Source of the DNA: Tricholomella constricta
Taxonomy: Eukaryota; Basidiomycota; Agaricomycetes; Agaricales; Lyophyllaceae
Reading direction: 5' to 3'
Length of the DNA stretch: 64,000 bases
Assembly: GCA_013368375.1 (NCBI GenBank)
Contig: JAACJP010000003.1
Location: 1,798,001 to 1,862,000, forward strand
The translations under genes and the position numbers were made by a program. The notes under the pieces are model-generated. The model saw only the letters and a list, made by a program, of their open reading frames with translations, did no database searches and was not told where the DNA came from. Shown piece after piece: positions 53,601 through 62,855 of this stretch. How positions within the stretch are numbered: the stretch's first letter is position 1; every line of letters starts with the position of its first letter.

Positions 53601-56600
53601 TTGGAGAACGAGATCATGGACACGTTGAACAGGGCCATGTTCTCAACGAGGCCTCCGTCAAGGGGGCGGGGATCAATACGGACCGAACGGGGTGCAGCTA
53701 TGATAACCGAGTGAGTTCCCTCGATACCGTGAGAAATCCTGTCCCATATCATGGACAAGACATCAAGCTGGGCCCGTGTTTGCGCGACCGTCATGTTGGG
53801 GACAATAGAATTGGCAGGGGGAGGCGGTACCACATCATTGGGAGGAAGTGCAAAGAGATAAAGCGGAGGAGGTGAGATTGAGGGCATTGAGATAGCTGAA
53901 TTAGGTTCTTCTGTTTGTGTATATTGAAATGTGGGGATATTGGTAGAGTTGAGAGCCTCATGTTCAAACTTATATACTATTCTTTCCTGTGCAATACAGA
54001 TTTGGAGAACAATGAACCTATGGAACCGTATGGCAGAAATATCTGAAATCCTAAATTCCTCCATTGTCCTCTTAATCCAGTCTGATGAGAGACCGTAGAC
54101 TTGTGTTGACTTCAATACCTTGACGCGTCGCGCGCATGCGCGTACTTGGTGAAGGTCTCTGATCTGCTTAGCAAGATTTCCTAAACTGGATCCGATCTGT
54201 GAGATTGATTCAATGCTGTGCAGTTCATCAATTTTGGGAAACTGATCGAGAGATTTGATGTCATTCTGAGTCAGTTGTCGGGCTATAGTTGTATTAATTG
54301 CTGATGATGGTTCATGATACGGAATGACTTCCTGTGATAGATGTGTGTCAATCAATCTTGAATCAATTTCCAGGCTGTCAGATTCTAAAGTTTCAAAGTC
54401 TTCTGGAAACAAATTGATGAATTGTCGCTCTGTAGAAGTGTCAATAGGCGTGGGAACAATGTCCGAAATTTTCGATCCAGAGGGATTGAGACCCGAGTTC
54501 TGCACGTATAATCCTGATAATTGCTCCCAAAATTCAGAAGAAAATTCTAAAGCTTCAATAGGGTCTTCACAAGCAATGGGGCTTTTTTGAGTGACTATTC
54601 CTACTGTAAAAGGATTAACTTGAGGAGGCTGCTGTAGATTGAAAGGATAATCCGGTCGGGGCGCACGATCTTTCACTAAGAGTTCGAGAGAAATGTTAGA
54701 GTTCTTCCGATCCTTGAAGAGGAGATAAGTTCCATCAATTCTTTCATCGATAGAGACCAAATTCTGGCGCTGCCATGGACGTCCGAGCAATAAATCGAAA
54801 GGCATGTCATCTCCGACGTATAAGTTAGCGATAGTTTCGACACTTCCACACCTTAATACAATGTCTGAGATATGTCCCTGGAGATTTCCTGCTCCACCAT
54901 TGGCATCGCTGATGACTACCTTACGTTGAGGATCTATAGGTGTTTCTGCTAAGTCACGGACAAAATCTCGGTTAATAACATTTAATTCTGATCCCGTATC
55001 AATGATGGCCAAGACTCGCTTATCTTCTAGCCGAAGGGGAATACGGATCAAACTGGTAGAGTCTCGTGAGTTTGCGGCATTTGCGGCACTTGCGGCATCT
55101 GCGGCATTTGCGGCAAATGCGGCAACGTGTTCCACTGCCGGCGGCTTGGAATTAAGGTTTTTACGTTTCATCAGATCAACCAACTGATCAGAGACTTCCC
55201 GAGAAGAAGCAAGGACCTCACCGAGTCGTAACGTAAGGGGCGTGTTCAAGATCTGGGTGACTACTTGTTTTTCATCAACCTGAGCTGAAATCTGAGATTG
55301 CCTAACAGGTGCACGTGTTTTGGATTGTCCTTGTTGTTGACTTGATTGCTGTGGGTTGGTTCGAGGCGGATTGGCATCAACCATTACAACATCGTCAGTT
55401 GTCCGTTGAACTACACGTGGTTGCCTTACGTCTACAGGGGTTGGAGTGATGTCTTCCAGAGGAATTCTAGGTTCTTTGGGCGCTTTCGAAGGGCCTACAT
55501 TCCGTGTTCTAAATCCATCAGCTGGTGGATCACACTGAGGTTCTTTGCCTTTTCTGATAGGTCGAGTTACTTTATCGATTGCGTCTTTACGCGCTCGGGT
55601 AATCATGCGTGGCTCTTGTTCGGCAGCAAATACAACTGCCTCGGGTTCTTCATCATCTTCTTGATCTGAGATATAATAGTCTGAGGAATCCTTAAAAGAA
55701 TCAGTTACTTCATATGGTTCAACAGTTAGTAGGTGGGATGCAAGTCGAGTACTCAGGTGACGGTCAACTGCCTGGATAATCGTTTCATTACCATTACGCT
55801 GTACCAAGGATCCATCCTTAAAGGTAATCTTTCCGAAATCATCTCTCTTCAGCTCACCTCTCTGAATGCGATCCTGAAGCGCTACACAACTTCTCATGCC
55901 ATGGCCTTCTTTTCCACAACCAAAGCATATCAAAGGTCCTCTTGGAGGAAGGTTGTATCCGTTAGGATTCTGAGACATGTGCGGAGGAGGTTGTCTTTGG
56001 AAGTTATTACCAGATGATTGTGCTGGGTAGGGCTCACGGATGGGTGCTCTTTGCTGAGGTGGCTGATTCATGAAGGGCTGTCGCATACGGTTGTTGGAGT
56101 TATCATGCTGTTGGATGTTTAACCTTGGAGGAGGTAAGCACTGAGTTATCATGTTGTCTAACTTGTAAGCTCTGTAATAAAGAACACCATACTTGGGATC
56201 ATCAATAGATAACTCTGCAAGTTGGTCAATTAAGTCATCAACTTCACTCTTCGGAATCTTCTTAGGAGTTTCTGATATTCTGGCCTTGGGTAACTTCTTG
56301 CTTGGCTTCTGTTTCCGTCTGTATTTCTTGATGACTTCTTCATCTTCTGATTCAGATTCAGTATCAGATGAAGAGTAGTGATATCTCTTATTCTTCTTGC
56401 TCTTGGACTTCTTGTATTTCTTCTTGAGGTCTTCGTCTGATTCGGAATCTTCATTTTCATCAGAGCTGTAATCAGAATCATCAGTCCTTCCTTTCCTTGG
56501 TTTAGCTAGATGATAGTCAAAGCGATTGCGCTCAAAGATCCTTTCTACAGCTTCAACTATAGCTGCAATCGGAATAGCCTTCTTAAGAGATAAACTGGGG

Positions 56601-57334
56601 TTAGTAGCAATAACACGTAATTCGATATTCTGTCTGAGGTCTTTATGAATTCCTTCCCAGAAGTAACAGGCTTGTTCCTCTTCACCAATCATCCCATCCT
56701 TGAGAAGTCTTCCACCAATGGTAACAAACTCACGTTCGTACTTTTTCCATCTGGTGAGAGTTGTGATCTCCCTTGAGGACCAAGAGTTGACTAGGCGTTT
56801 GAGGTTAGAGATGTTGTTCTCACTATCCCGTCTATCTGCATCATAATGCCAAAGCAGTTTCTTCTCGAGGGCTTTCCAATCCTGATCATGGTAGCTCTGG
56901 AGACCTTGGATGAGCTGTGTAACATTATATGAGCAATAGTCAAGGATACGGTCACATTTCTCTGGGTCTGGGACATTGTATAGCTTGCAAAGATTGTTGA
57001 ATCGACTGAGGAATCTTTGTATATCCTTGTAGTTTCCTTTGAAGATTTCTGGGGCATCCTTTGCCCGAGGTGAAGGCATTTCCGATGGGGTTCGGCTGGA
57101 GTGAGACATTGAAGATGGCGTTGATGGTAGTACCAATAGTAGTGGAGAGGATGGGGTAGTAGGTGTTAACGATGTAGTAGGAGAGTTGCTGGAAGTAGTT
57201 GGAGTAGTGCTTAATATTCCTTGAGGTAAAGGTAATATATGAGAGTCTTGCTGAATAGATGTGATACTAGATTCAGATAATGCTCGACGAGTTGTAGTGT
57301 GTAGAGAGGGACTAGATTGACCAGATGAGGGCAT
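50678..57334 (-). CDS. Element C Gag-protease polyprotein, 2218 residues
   Basis: Domains in order: a Ser/Thr-rich N-terminus; a gag-like helical domain (about 93-270, APEIFKGNYKDIQRFLSRF); an acidic/Lys-rich linker; a CCHC-type knuckle CFGCGKEGHGMRSC (about 470); and an aspartic protease with AIIDTGSELNVI (about 778) and DLLLGRPWQRQ. Some 1300 further residues have no RT motif: Pro/Ser-rich stretches, a basic RAKRRDRRRRDGK patch and a folded-looking C-terminus (about 1950-2218, many Tyr/Phe/His). Ordinary gypsy Gag-protease ORFs are a few hundred to about 1000 residues, so this is unusually long. It is intact from ATG to stop. Confidence 0.8.
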   Translation of the reverse strand: MPSSGQSSPSLHTTTRRALSESSITSIQQDSHILPLPQGILSTTPTTSSNSPTTSLTPTTPSSPLLLVLPSTPSSMSHSSRTPSEMPSPRAKDAPEIFKGNYKDIQRFLSRFNNLCKLYNVPDPEKCDRILDYCSYNVTQLIQGLQSYHDQDWKALEKKLLWHYDADRRDSENNISNLKRLVNSWSSREITTLTRWKKYEREFVTIGGRLLKDGMIGEEEQACYFWEGIHKDLRQNIELRVIATNPSLSLKKAIPIAAIVEAVERIFERNRFDYHLAKPRKGRTDDSDYSSDENEDSESDEDLKKKYKKSKSKKNKRYHYSSSDTESESEDEEVIKKYRRKQKPSKKLPKARISETPKKIPKSEVDDLIDQLAELSIDDPKYGVLYYRAYKLDNMITQCLPPPRLNIQQHDNSNNRMRQPFMNQPPQQRAPIREPYPAQSSGNNFQRQPPPHMSQNPNGYNLPPRGPLICFGCGKEGHGMRSCVALQDRIQRGELKRDDFGKITFKDGSLVQRNGNETIIQAVDRHLSTRLASHLLTVEPYEVTDSFKDSSDYYISDQEDDEEPEAVVFAAEQEPRMITRARKDAIDKVTRPIRKGKEPQCDPPADGFRTRNVGPSKAPKEPRIPLEDITPTPVDVRQPRVVQRTTDDVVMVDANPPRTNPQQSSQQQGQSKTRAPVRQSQISAQVDEKQVVTQILNTPLTLRLGEVLASSREVSDQLVDLMKRKNLNSKPPAVEHVAAFAANAADAASAANAANSRDSTSLIRIPLRLEDKRVLAIIDTGSELNVINRDFVRDLAETPIDPQRKVVISDANGGAGNLQGHISDIVLRCGSVETIANLYVGDDMPFDLLLGRPWQRQNLVSIDERIDGTYLLFKDRKNSNISLELLVKDRAPRPDYPFNLQQPPQVNPFTVGIVTQKSPIACEDPIEALEFSSEFWEQLSGLYVQNSGLNPSGSKISDIVPTPIDTSTERQFINLFPEDFETLESDSLEIDSRLIDTHLSQEVIPYHEPSSAINTTIARQLTQNDIKSLDQFPKIDELHSIESISQIGSSLGNLAKQIRDLHQVRACARRVKVLKSTQVYGLSSDWIKRTMEEFRISDISAIRFHRFIVLQICIAQERIVYKFEHEALNSTNIPTFQYTQTEEPNSAISMPSISPPPLYLFALPPNDVVPPPPANSIVPNMTVAQTRAQLDVLSMIWDRISHGIEGTHSVIIAAPRSVRIDPRPLDGGLVENMALFNVSMISFSNGSGTPAVRSGNVYLTFVDRDLTTPNFVYNASPSPPVERTPDLSIVADTPSTFPTDIRTPSPIQLHSQISQGTRTDHPEPRAEFPIIQDSINPIIRTSSPSSPQPSASVLALAAGPLRPFDISLYPEVEPVRVYRAPTATTQASAPFERSTDTPRNGIEKEEDVDMESSEDEPGWTKTRRGRKKTVGTTSLSSSTAAASVDAGSTTRSQRAKRRDRRRRDGKSPLPLPPIRASLQNPFTPLADLTDSLSSGRKLKPADDSVTSENFSPPLSNPKPLPSDPSDPSYIAPTTVDVPNAIDDSPGTFDLLNNSESFTQDNDTISLAFSSSIVQETISSAAPDGTATDDWLANEDVALELLKLRYPDAQVKTDASKTVASAPSSSSNIPSPLSTINPAVLLPPFRPRTPSQHLLLAPLPSIPELLAAPLTVPAPRLDPVPLPTPLPTPPPSSHPQDHSNVTNPEVDEQLRRKSILSNLHDEHNESNASPEFLASFLAKPSAEDDLSDSTPDLMTPDSSSDEMDVSPQFTTRDLPQEVIGHAIGEHMNVFDDPQYADTWDDAVNELLDMIPNRAASPPSPVPSSELVLARSRPTFKYNIDLIYQRITQDRDEYGFVDARSFDTFQAGIDTPIRAPVSGSTPPPGHPAWCAKHKTPIVRHHFMFDFEGEVNNHPLLDTDNSLSTPDPESIDSKSDFAVPFLDAANIIRTTRVISADWKGFPETPQRQAIRLEVWQREQADRLLPSPRPTTYIKYSTYDSRYPRDRHTSEDSPATWEDRPHGKPGPNGYFDTHFISPYDHTDDAVAFNLVNPVINSFREARSLIDDGIRATCLDFLAPEFRLYLNTVDDSRGTRHYFRYHCPYFRIFDTTRPYIQQGFATECIHYDYPSPIMVLRAERTEQPRNPLLSDDEDEFLYHAAKVYESRANHEVANAMRRLRDCVPYLPDHVFLLFDYGYLHSIHHFDNNGLPFPLLWDSPVPRL

Positions 57335-57373
57335 AAACTAGGTAGCTTCAATGATAATTGACTGGAGAAAAAT

Positions 57374-57392
57374 CCCCTCGTGGTGGGCTCCA
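57374..57392 (-). promoter_or_regulatory. Element C primer-binding site (tRNA type)
   Basis: Read on the minus strand, TGGAGCCCACCACGAGGGG starts 4 bp inside the LTR. TGG at its 5' end matches a tRNA 3' CCA. The cognate tRNA was not identified. Confidence 0.6.
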
Positions 57393-57396
57393 ATTA

Positions 57397-58327
57397 TGTC
57401 AGTTCACACCAAGCTTTATGAAAAAGTTCAGTGTCCAGGCTCAACCGGAAGCTATTATATGCGACGGGAAGGTCACCTGGTGTTCGTTGGGGAATCCTTC
57501 CAGATACGATTACCTAGGAGTGGGTTAGTTTATTATCTGGTCTAGAGATGGGTGGTTAGTCAATTGTCTTTGTTGAAGAGATATATCTCAACAATGTTTA
57601 AGACAATGAGCAGCTGTGGAGTAGATCGTTAGTGACAGTGATGAGGGTCGTAGATAGTCGTGATAGATGTCGTGGATAGTCGTGATAGATGTTGTGAATG
57701 TGTCGTTGAAGATACTACGTGTATATGATGACTTGATATACGATGGCTTGATATAAGATAACTTGATTAGACTTGACTTAACTTGACTTGACTGACTTGT
57801 GTATATATAATGACTTGAATAACCTTGACTTGACTTGACTTGACTTGACTGGCAGATGTATACGATAACTTGAATAGACTTGACGGTAACTTGACTGACT
57901 TGCAGATATATACGATGACTTGAATGGACTTGACGATGACTTGACTGACAGATGTATACGATGACTTGAATGGACTTGACGATGACGAAGGCTTCCTGAT
58001 AACAAAAGATAGAATATAGGTCAGTAATAAATGTAATCAACTAACTGATAGCTGATCAATACGAGAAACAATGACGAAATAAATCTAACAAGGTTGCTCA
58101 CTGTCTCTTACAGTGACGAACAAGCTTGAGAGATACGGACAATGACGAACACTAGTCTCAATCACACTCTTCTGGGCACTGCCAGGCTTGAGTAGATATA
58201 TACTAGACTTAATGAAGAATACTGAGTTTGCTCACTGTTGTGGACAGTGACGAACAAACTAATTATCAACTTGCTCACTGTTTCTTACAGTGACGGACAA
58301 GATTGACAGACAATGCCGACAGACTAG
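57397..58327 (-). repeat. Element C 5' LTR, truncated by element D
   Basis: 931 bp are nearly identical to 43591-44521, including the CTTGA repeats and three of the hairpins. It stops at ACTAG where the element D LTR begins. The promoter half (U3) is not in the window. Confidence 0.9.
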
Positions 58328-58824
58328 TGTTAGGGCGACCTCAGCGCAGAGCTTAGTCGTGCTGGCAGAGGGGAATCCAATGTTATATTATGTACGATTA
58401 GAGAGAACGTAAGTAGACCTACCTGGCAGAGGGGAATCCAATGAGAATAGAGTAAAGGATTCCCCCATGTCAGGAGGATGACTATATACGAGTAACTACT
58501 TGAGGGCCGGCTCTCTGGGGTGTATGGTACGTAAATGATAACGGATGGGCAGCGGCGCGTGTATGTACACGTTCCCGACGCTGTCCGATCCTCGTGGCTC
58601 AGGGTGCAGGCGCACGAGGTCGGGTGACCGACGTCGGGATGTCGGGAATCGGGATCGGGCGCGCGCTGGAAGGGGAAGTAACGACAGGAAGTTATAAGTA
58701 TGTACACCGATGCTTGGGGCGGAGCGTCGGGGTCGGGATCGCGATCATCTGGGGAGCGGTCGGTCACGTGCTCGTCCGAGGAATCGGATGGTCACGTGAT
58801 CACCAAACAGGTGTTCCCCTAACA
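58328..58824 (-). repeat. Element D 3' LTR
   Basis: 497 bp; on the minus strand TGTTAGGGGAAC to CGCCCTAACA. It holds the same leader direct repeat as element B (CTGGCAGAGGGGAATCCAATG on plus at 58362-58382 and 58423-58443) and a TATATAG box. Confidence 0.9.
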
Positions 58825-58840
58825 TCACCCCCCCTTTTGA
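58825..58840 (-). promoter_or_regulatory. Element D polypurine tract overlapping the pol stop
   Basis: TCAAAAGGGGGGGTGA on the minus strand touches the LTR. The last pol codons and its TGA stop are read from this tract. Confidence 0.8.
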
Positions 58841-61800
58841 ATCGCAACGACTCGGTGCGGGGTGACGGTGGCGAAGATGGCGGGGGATAGAGTGAAGATG
58901 CCACGAATGTGGCGTGGGGCGTCGGGGTTGTCGCGGTGAAATTTGCGTACCAGATCGGGGGCGGCGACATTTTCGCGAGGTTCCCAAGAAGCTTCTTCGT
59001 AACCATAGCCCTTCCACAGGACCTTGTACTGTAGTTTTTTGCGGAAGGTTCGGCTATCGAGGATCTTTTCAACTTCGTAATGGGGTTCGTCGTCGATTAT
59101 GTCGGGGGGCGGCGGGGGATCGGATCGACGACCTTCGATCGGATCAGCAATGGCGGGGATGAGCTTCACGACGTGGAAGACTGGGTGGATGCGCTTCATG
59201 GACTGAGGCAGCAGGAGGCGGTATGCCAGCGGGCCGACTCGCCTTTGCACGACGAAAGGGCCAAGGTAGCGATGCGACAACTTCTTAGACGGTCGGGTCG
59301 TAGAAATGTCGGTCGCGTCCAAGTATACCTTGTCGCCAGGCTGGTAGTCGGGCGTTGGGGCGTGCCGCTGGTTGTAATACCGCTCCATGTCGTCTTTGGC
59401 CTTTGAAAGCGCTGCCTTGGCTTCCTCCTGTGCTTCCTTCATGCGCTCCACGAACTCGTCTGCTGACTCGTTCTTGGAAGCGCCCCGACGCGGCTCAAAG
59501 CCCATGCGCGGATGCCGACCAGTGTCAAGCAGGAAGGGGGTCTGCTGCGTCGCCGAATGTACATGGTTGTTGTAACTGAATTCGGCGTCGGGCAGGAGGT
59601 CCTCCCAATCGTTCTGGCGCTCATTGCAGAAGACTCGCAAGAACTGTTCCAGTTCCTGGTTGACACGCTCTGTCTGTCCGTCGGTCTGTGGGTGGTACGC
59701 CGTCGAGGCCGACAGCTTGATACCCAGGAGTCTGTACAGTTCGCGCGTGAACTCGGCGACGAACTGTGGACCTCGATCGGAGACGAATGCGTCGGGGAGA
59801 CCGTGCAGCTTCCAGACGTGGCGACGGTAGAGGTTCGCAGCTCCCAGGGCCGAACAAGTCGTGTGCGACGCGATGAAGTGCGCGCGCTTTCCAACTGAAT
59901 CCACGACATTCATGATCGCGTCGTGGCCGTTGGACTCTGGAAGTTCGGTGATGAAGTCGACCGATACGACATTCCATCGGCCTTCGGGGATGGGAAGCGG
60001 CTGCAGCTGTCCGACGGGGAGTTGGCGGCGAGGTTTCGTGCGCAGACACATGTCACAGGTGCTGGTGTACGAACCGATGAAGCGCGACATCTGGGGCCAC
60101 CAGTAGTTGCGCGACACCAGTTCGAGCGTCTTCCAGCGACCGGGGTGACCGGCGACCTTGGAGTCGTGGTGCTGCTCCACAATGCGTCGGCGAAGGTCTG
60201 GGACGTTCGGGACATAGATCCGTCCACGGAACGTGAGCAGACCGCCTTCCTCTCCCCACTCGCCAAAGCGAAGGGAGCGGCCGGCGATCTTGGATGCTTT
60301 GACCAGTTGCGCCGCTTTCGCGACCGCATCCTCCTGAGCCCCATCGCGATTGCCCTTGCGGATCGCTTTCAGCACATCATCCTCCTCTCCGACCAGTGCA
60401 AGGCCTTCAGTTGCACGAATGGCGAAGAATTCTGGTTTGAGCAGCACGATGTTGGCGTTGTCGGCGCTTCCGTCGCCATGGTCGGGGCGACGCGATAACG
60501 CGTCGGGTTTGCCCATGCTACGGCCAGGACGGTGGTGGAGGGCGAAGTCGAAGTTAGCGAGGTAAAGCGACCATCGGGCTTGACGCCGATTGAGTTTCTT
60601 CGCGGTGAGGAAGTACTCGAGGTTCTTGTGGTCGGTCCAGATCTCCACCTTGTGCTTTGCGCCTTCTACGAAGTGTCGCCATTCCTCCAGAGACCGGATG
60701 ATCGCCAGCATCTCTTTGTCATGGATCTCGTAGTTCCGCTCGACGGCGTTCAAGCTCTTCGAGTAGAACGCGACCGGGTGCCACTTGCCATCGGACGGCG
60801 ACTCTTGCGACAGGACTGCGCCCGTTGCGAAGTCGGACGAGTCGGCTTCGATGCGGTACGGTCGATCGTCGTCGGGGAACATGAGGACTGGCCCCGATGT
60901 GATCGCAGACTTCAGAAGGGCAAAGGCCGACTGCTCCGACTCTCCCCATCGCCAGGCGACGTCCTTGCCTGTCAGATCGAACAGGGGTCGGGCGTGGTGC
61001 GAGAAGTCCTGGATGAACCGTCGGTAGAAATTGGTGAAGCCTAGGAACGCTTGCACCTCCTTCTTGTTCTTCGGCGCCGGCCATTCCAACACTCCAGCGA
61101 CTTTAACCGGATCCATTTCCGCTTGCCCTTGCGAGATGATCAGCCCGAGATACTCGATCTTAGTCTGCTCAAATTCGCATTTCTCGGGCTTTAAGAACAG
61201 CTGATGTTCGCGGAGTCGGTCCAGTACCAGTCGCGTGACCCGATGGTGTTCCTCTAGCGTCTTTGTATAAATCAAGATGTCATCGAGGTACACGCAAACA
61301 ACACCTTCAGCGATCAGATCGCGGAAGATATCATTCATCATGGTCTGAAATGTGGCGGGGCTGTTCGTGAGGCCGAAGAACATGACGAGCGGCTCGAAGA
61401 GGCCGCGATTCGTCCGAAACGCTGCCTTCCACTCGTCGCCTTCCTTGATCCGCACGTTGTTGTACCCCCATCGGACGTCCAACTTGGTGAAGTACCGCGC
61501 GCCGCGAAGGTTATTCACCAGTTCGCTAATGAGGGGCAGCGGGTATCGGTTCTTCACCGTGAGCGCATTGAGCGTCCGATAGTCCTGAACCAGTCGGAGC
61601 GACCCGTCCTTCTTCTTGATGAAGAAGACCGGCGATGCCATGGGCGACTTGGACGGTCGGATGCGACCTGTCTCGAGGTTCTCCTTGAGGAACGCGTCGA
61701 GTTCGACCTGTTCTGCCGGTGAGAGCGGGTAGACCTTCGTGCCCGTCGGCGACGCGCCCGGCTCCAGTTCGATGGCATGGTCCCATTGCTTGCGCTCTGG

Positions 61801-62844
61801 AAGCTCATCGAATGCGACTTTGGAGAAGACATCTTCAAAGTCATGGAGGTGGGTCGGTACTGCGTCGCGGAAAGTTCTGGGCACGGAGTTAGCAGCGTGC
61901 GCTTCCGCAAGTCGCTGCGATGTCGTTTGGCTGGCCCGAATATGTTCGGCGGTCGGAGTCGGATGGATCGCGGTCGCGAAGATGCGATCGCCACTCAGGA
62001 AGGTTTCCACCAGGAAGTCGTCAGACTCTGGGTCAGGTTCCTCCAGGACCGGGGTGTAGGGGAGGAACTCCTCCTCATCAGAGTCGTCCTCAACATACGG
62101 GTTGGTCGGGGCTCGCAGGTCGGGCTCAGTCATCGGTATACCGTCGGCTCGACAGGCGCGGATCGCTGCGCGCACTTTGGTGCGTGCGCGCCGATCGGCT
62201 TTGACCTCGTCCTTGCAGGTGCCGCACTGCGTCGGACAGCGACTCATCTTCACCTCCTTGGTCTCCCAGTCGATCTCGGGGTTATGGTTTTTAAGCCAGT
62301 TGAACCCGAGGATCATGTCTTGCTTGCCTAACTGGGTGACCCCGAAGACGGCTCGTTCGGTATGACCGTTGTATCGCAAGACAGCTTCTACGATGCAAGA
62401 GACCGAACCGCCTTCGTTGAGAGTGCCGTCCACATTGTAAACCGGGGATGGCCGACTAAGCACCTTGGTTGTGAGCTTGTGTTTCTCGACGAAAGCAACA
62501 TTGAGAAAACTGCCAGTCGCTCCGCTGTCCACTAGGGCAGTGACGGCATGCGACTCCTGGGTGTCGGTGGTCTCCAGTTCGACGTTGAGCCACAGGGATC
62601 TGGGGCAGGGGGAGGCAGCGGCGATGAAGCGACTAGGGAGTCGCTTTTCCCAGCGGGGTAGGCCACGACGCGACGGGGCGATCGGCTTTGCGACTGCGAT
62701 TGGTGTCGTCGGGTCGGAGGGGTTTTGTACGTCTTTGTCGGTCGGTTCACTCGTCGGAATAGCAGCAATATTAGGTGTATTGGCGTATTCTACGGATAAA
62801 GGAGCGAACCGATTACGACTAGACAACGGGGGCGTACGTTCCAC
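58825..62844 (-). CDS. Element D Pol polyprotein (PR-RT-RNase H-IN-chromodomain)
   Basis: 1339 codons without interruption. Protease ALVDSGATGSFLN (about 105); RT with KLDVRWGYNNVRI and VYLDDILIY (about 520); RNase H EADSSDFATGA (about 668) and DHKNLEYF; integrase HHCC (HHDSKVAGHPG to CDMCLRTKP, about 880-930) and DDE (VDFITEL about 961, SDRGPQF about 1018, DGQTERVNQELEQF about 1062). The C-terminal chromodomain is YEVEKILDSR...YKVLWKGYG...SWEPREN (about 1258-1310). The frame opens with GTG, not ATG, 11 bases after the gag stop and in the -1 frame. Translation is therefore probably by -1 frameshifting from gag. Confidence 0.93.
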   Translation of the reverse strand: MERTPPLSSRNRFAPLSVEYANTPNIAAIPTSEPTDKDVQNPSDPTTPIAVAKPIAPSRRGLPRWEKRLPSRFIAAASPCPRSLWLNVELETTDTQESHAVTALVDSGATGSFLNVAFVEKHKLTTKVLSRPSPVYNVDGTLNEGGSVSCIVEAVLRYNGHTERAVFGVTQLGKQDMILGFNWLKNHNPEIDWETKEVKMSRCPTQCGTCKDEVKADRRARTKVRAAIRACRADGIPMTEPDLRAPTNPYVEDDSDEEEFLPYTPVLEEPDPESDDFLVETFLSGDRIFATAIHPTPTAEHIRASQTTSQRLAEAHAANSVPRTFRDAVPTHLHDFEDVFSKVAFDELPERKQWDHAIELEPGASPTGTKVYPLSPAEQVELDAFLKENLETGRIRPSKSPMASPVFFIKKKDGSLRLVQDYRTLNALTVKNRYPLPLISELVNNLRGARYFTKLDVRWGYNNVRIKEGDEWKAAFRTNRGLFEPLVMFFGLTNSPATFQTMMNDIFRDLIAEGVVCVYLDDILIYTKTLEEHHRVTRLVLDRLREHQLFLKPEKCEFEQTKIEYLGLIISQGQAEMDPVKVAGVLEWPAPKNKKEVQAFLGFTNFYRRFIQDFSHHARPLFDLTGKDVAWRWGESEQSAFALLKSAITSGPVLMFPDDDRPYRIEADSSDFATGAVLSQESPSDGKWHPVAFYSKSLNAVERNYEIHDKEMLAIIRSLEEWRHFVEGAKHKVEIWTDHKNLEYFLTAKKLNRRQARWSLYLANFDFALHHRPGRSMGKPDALSRRPDHGDGSADNANIVLLKPEFFAIRATEGLALVGEEDDVLKAIRKGNRDGAQEDAVAKAAQLVKASKIAGRSLRFGEWGEEGGLLTFRGRIYVPNVPDLRRRIVEQHHDSKVAGHPGRWKTLELVSRNYWWPQMSRFIGSYTSTCDMCLRTKPRRQLPVGQLQPLPIPEGRWNVVSVDFITELPESNGHDAIMNVVDSVGKRAHFIASHTTCSALGAANLYRRHVWKLHGLPDAFVSDRGPQFVAEFTRELYRLLGIKLSASTAYHPQTDGQTERVNQELEQFLRVFCNERQNDWEDLLPDAEFSYNNHVHSATQQTPFLLDTGRHPRMGFEPRRGASKNESADEFVERMKEAQEEAKAALSKAKDDMERYYNQRHAPTPDYQPGDKVYLDATDISTTRPSKKLSHRYLGPFVVQRRVGPLAYRLLLPQSMKRIHPVFHVVKLIPAIADPIEGRRSDPPPPPDIIDDEPHYEVEKILDSRTFRKKLQYKVLWKGYGYEEASWEPRENVAAPDLVRKFHRDNPDAPRHIRGIFTLSPAIFATVTPHRVVAIQKGG

Positions 62845-62855
62845 CCGTTGTGTAA

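Larger units (their letters stand above)
43591..58327 (-). mobile_element. Giant LTR element 'C' with Gag-protease but no RT/integrase
   Basis: The terminal repeat TGTCAGTTCACACC... occurs at 43591 and again at 57397. The 931 bp shared by both copies differ at about two bases and have no indels, so the element is young. The right copy is cut at 58327 by element D. Coding is on the minus strand: a 2218-residue Gag-protease ORF, a 1135-residue ORF, several small ORFs and a membrane-protein ORF. No RT, RNase H or integrase motif is seen over about 12 kb of interior. A TGG-type primer site lies 4 bp inside the right LTR. The element probably depends on a relative's enzymes. Confidence 0.85.

Noticed and set aside
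60719..61084. Alternative-frame ORFs across element D pol
   Set aside because: They overlap an intact pol with clear catalytic motifs and are shadows of GC-rich codons.
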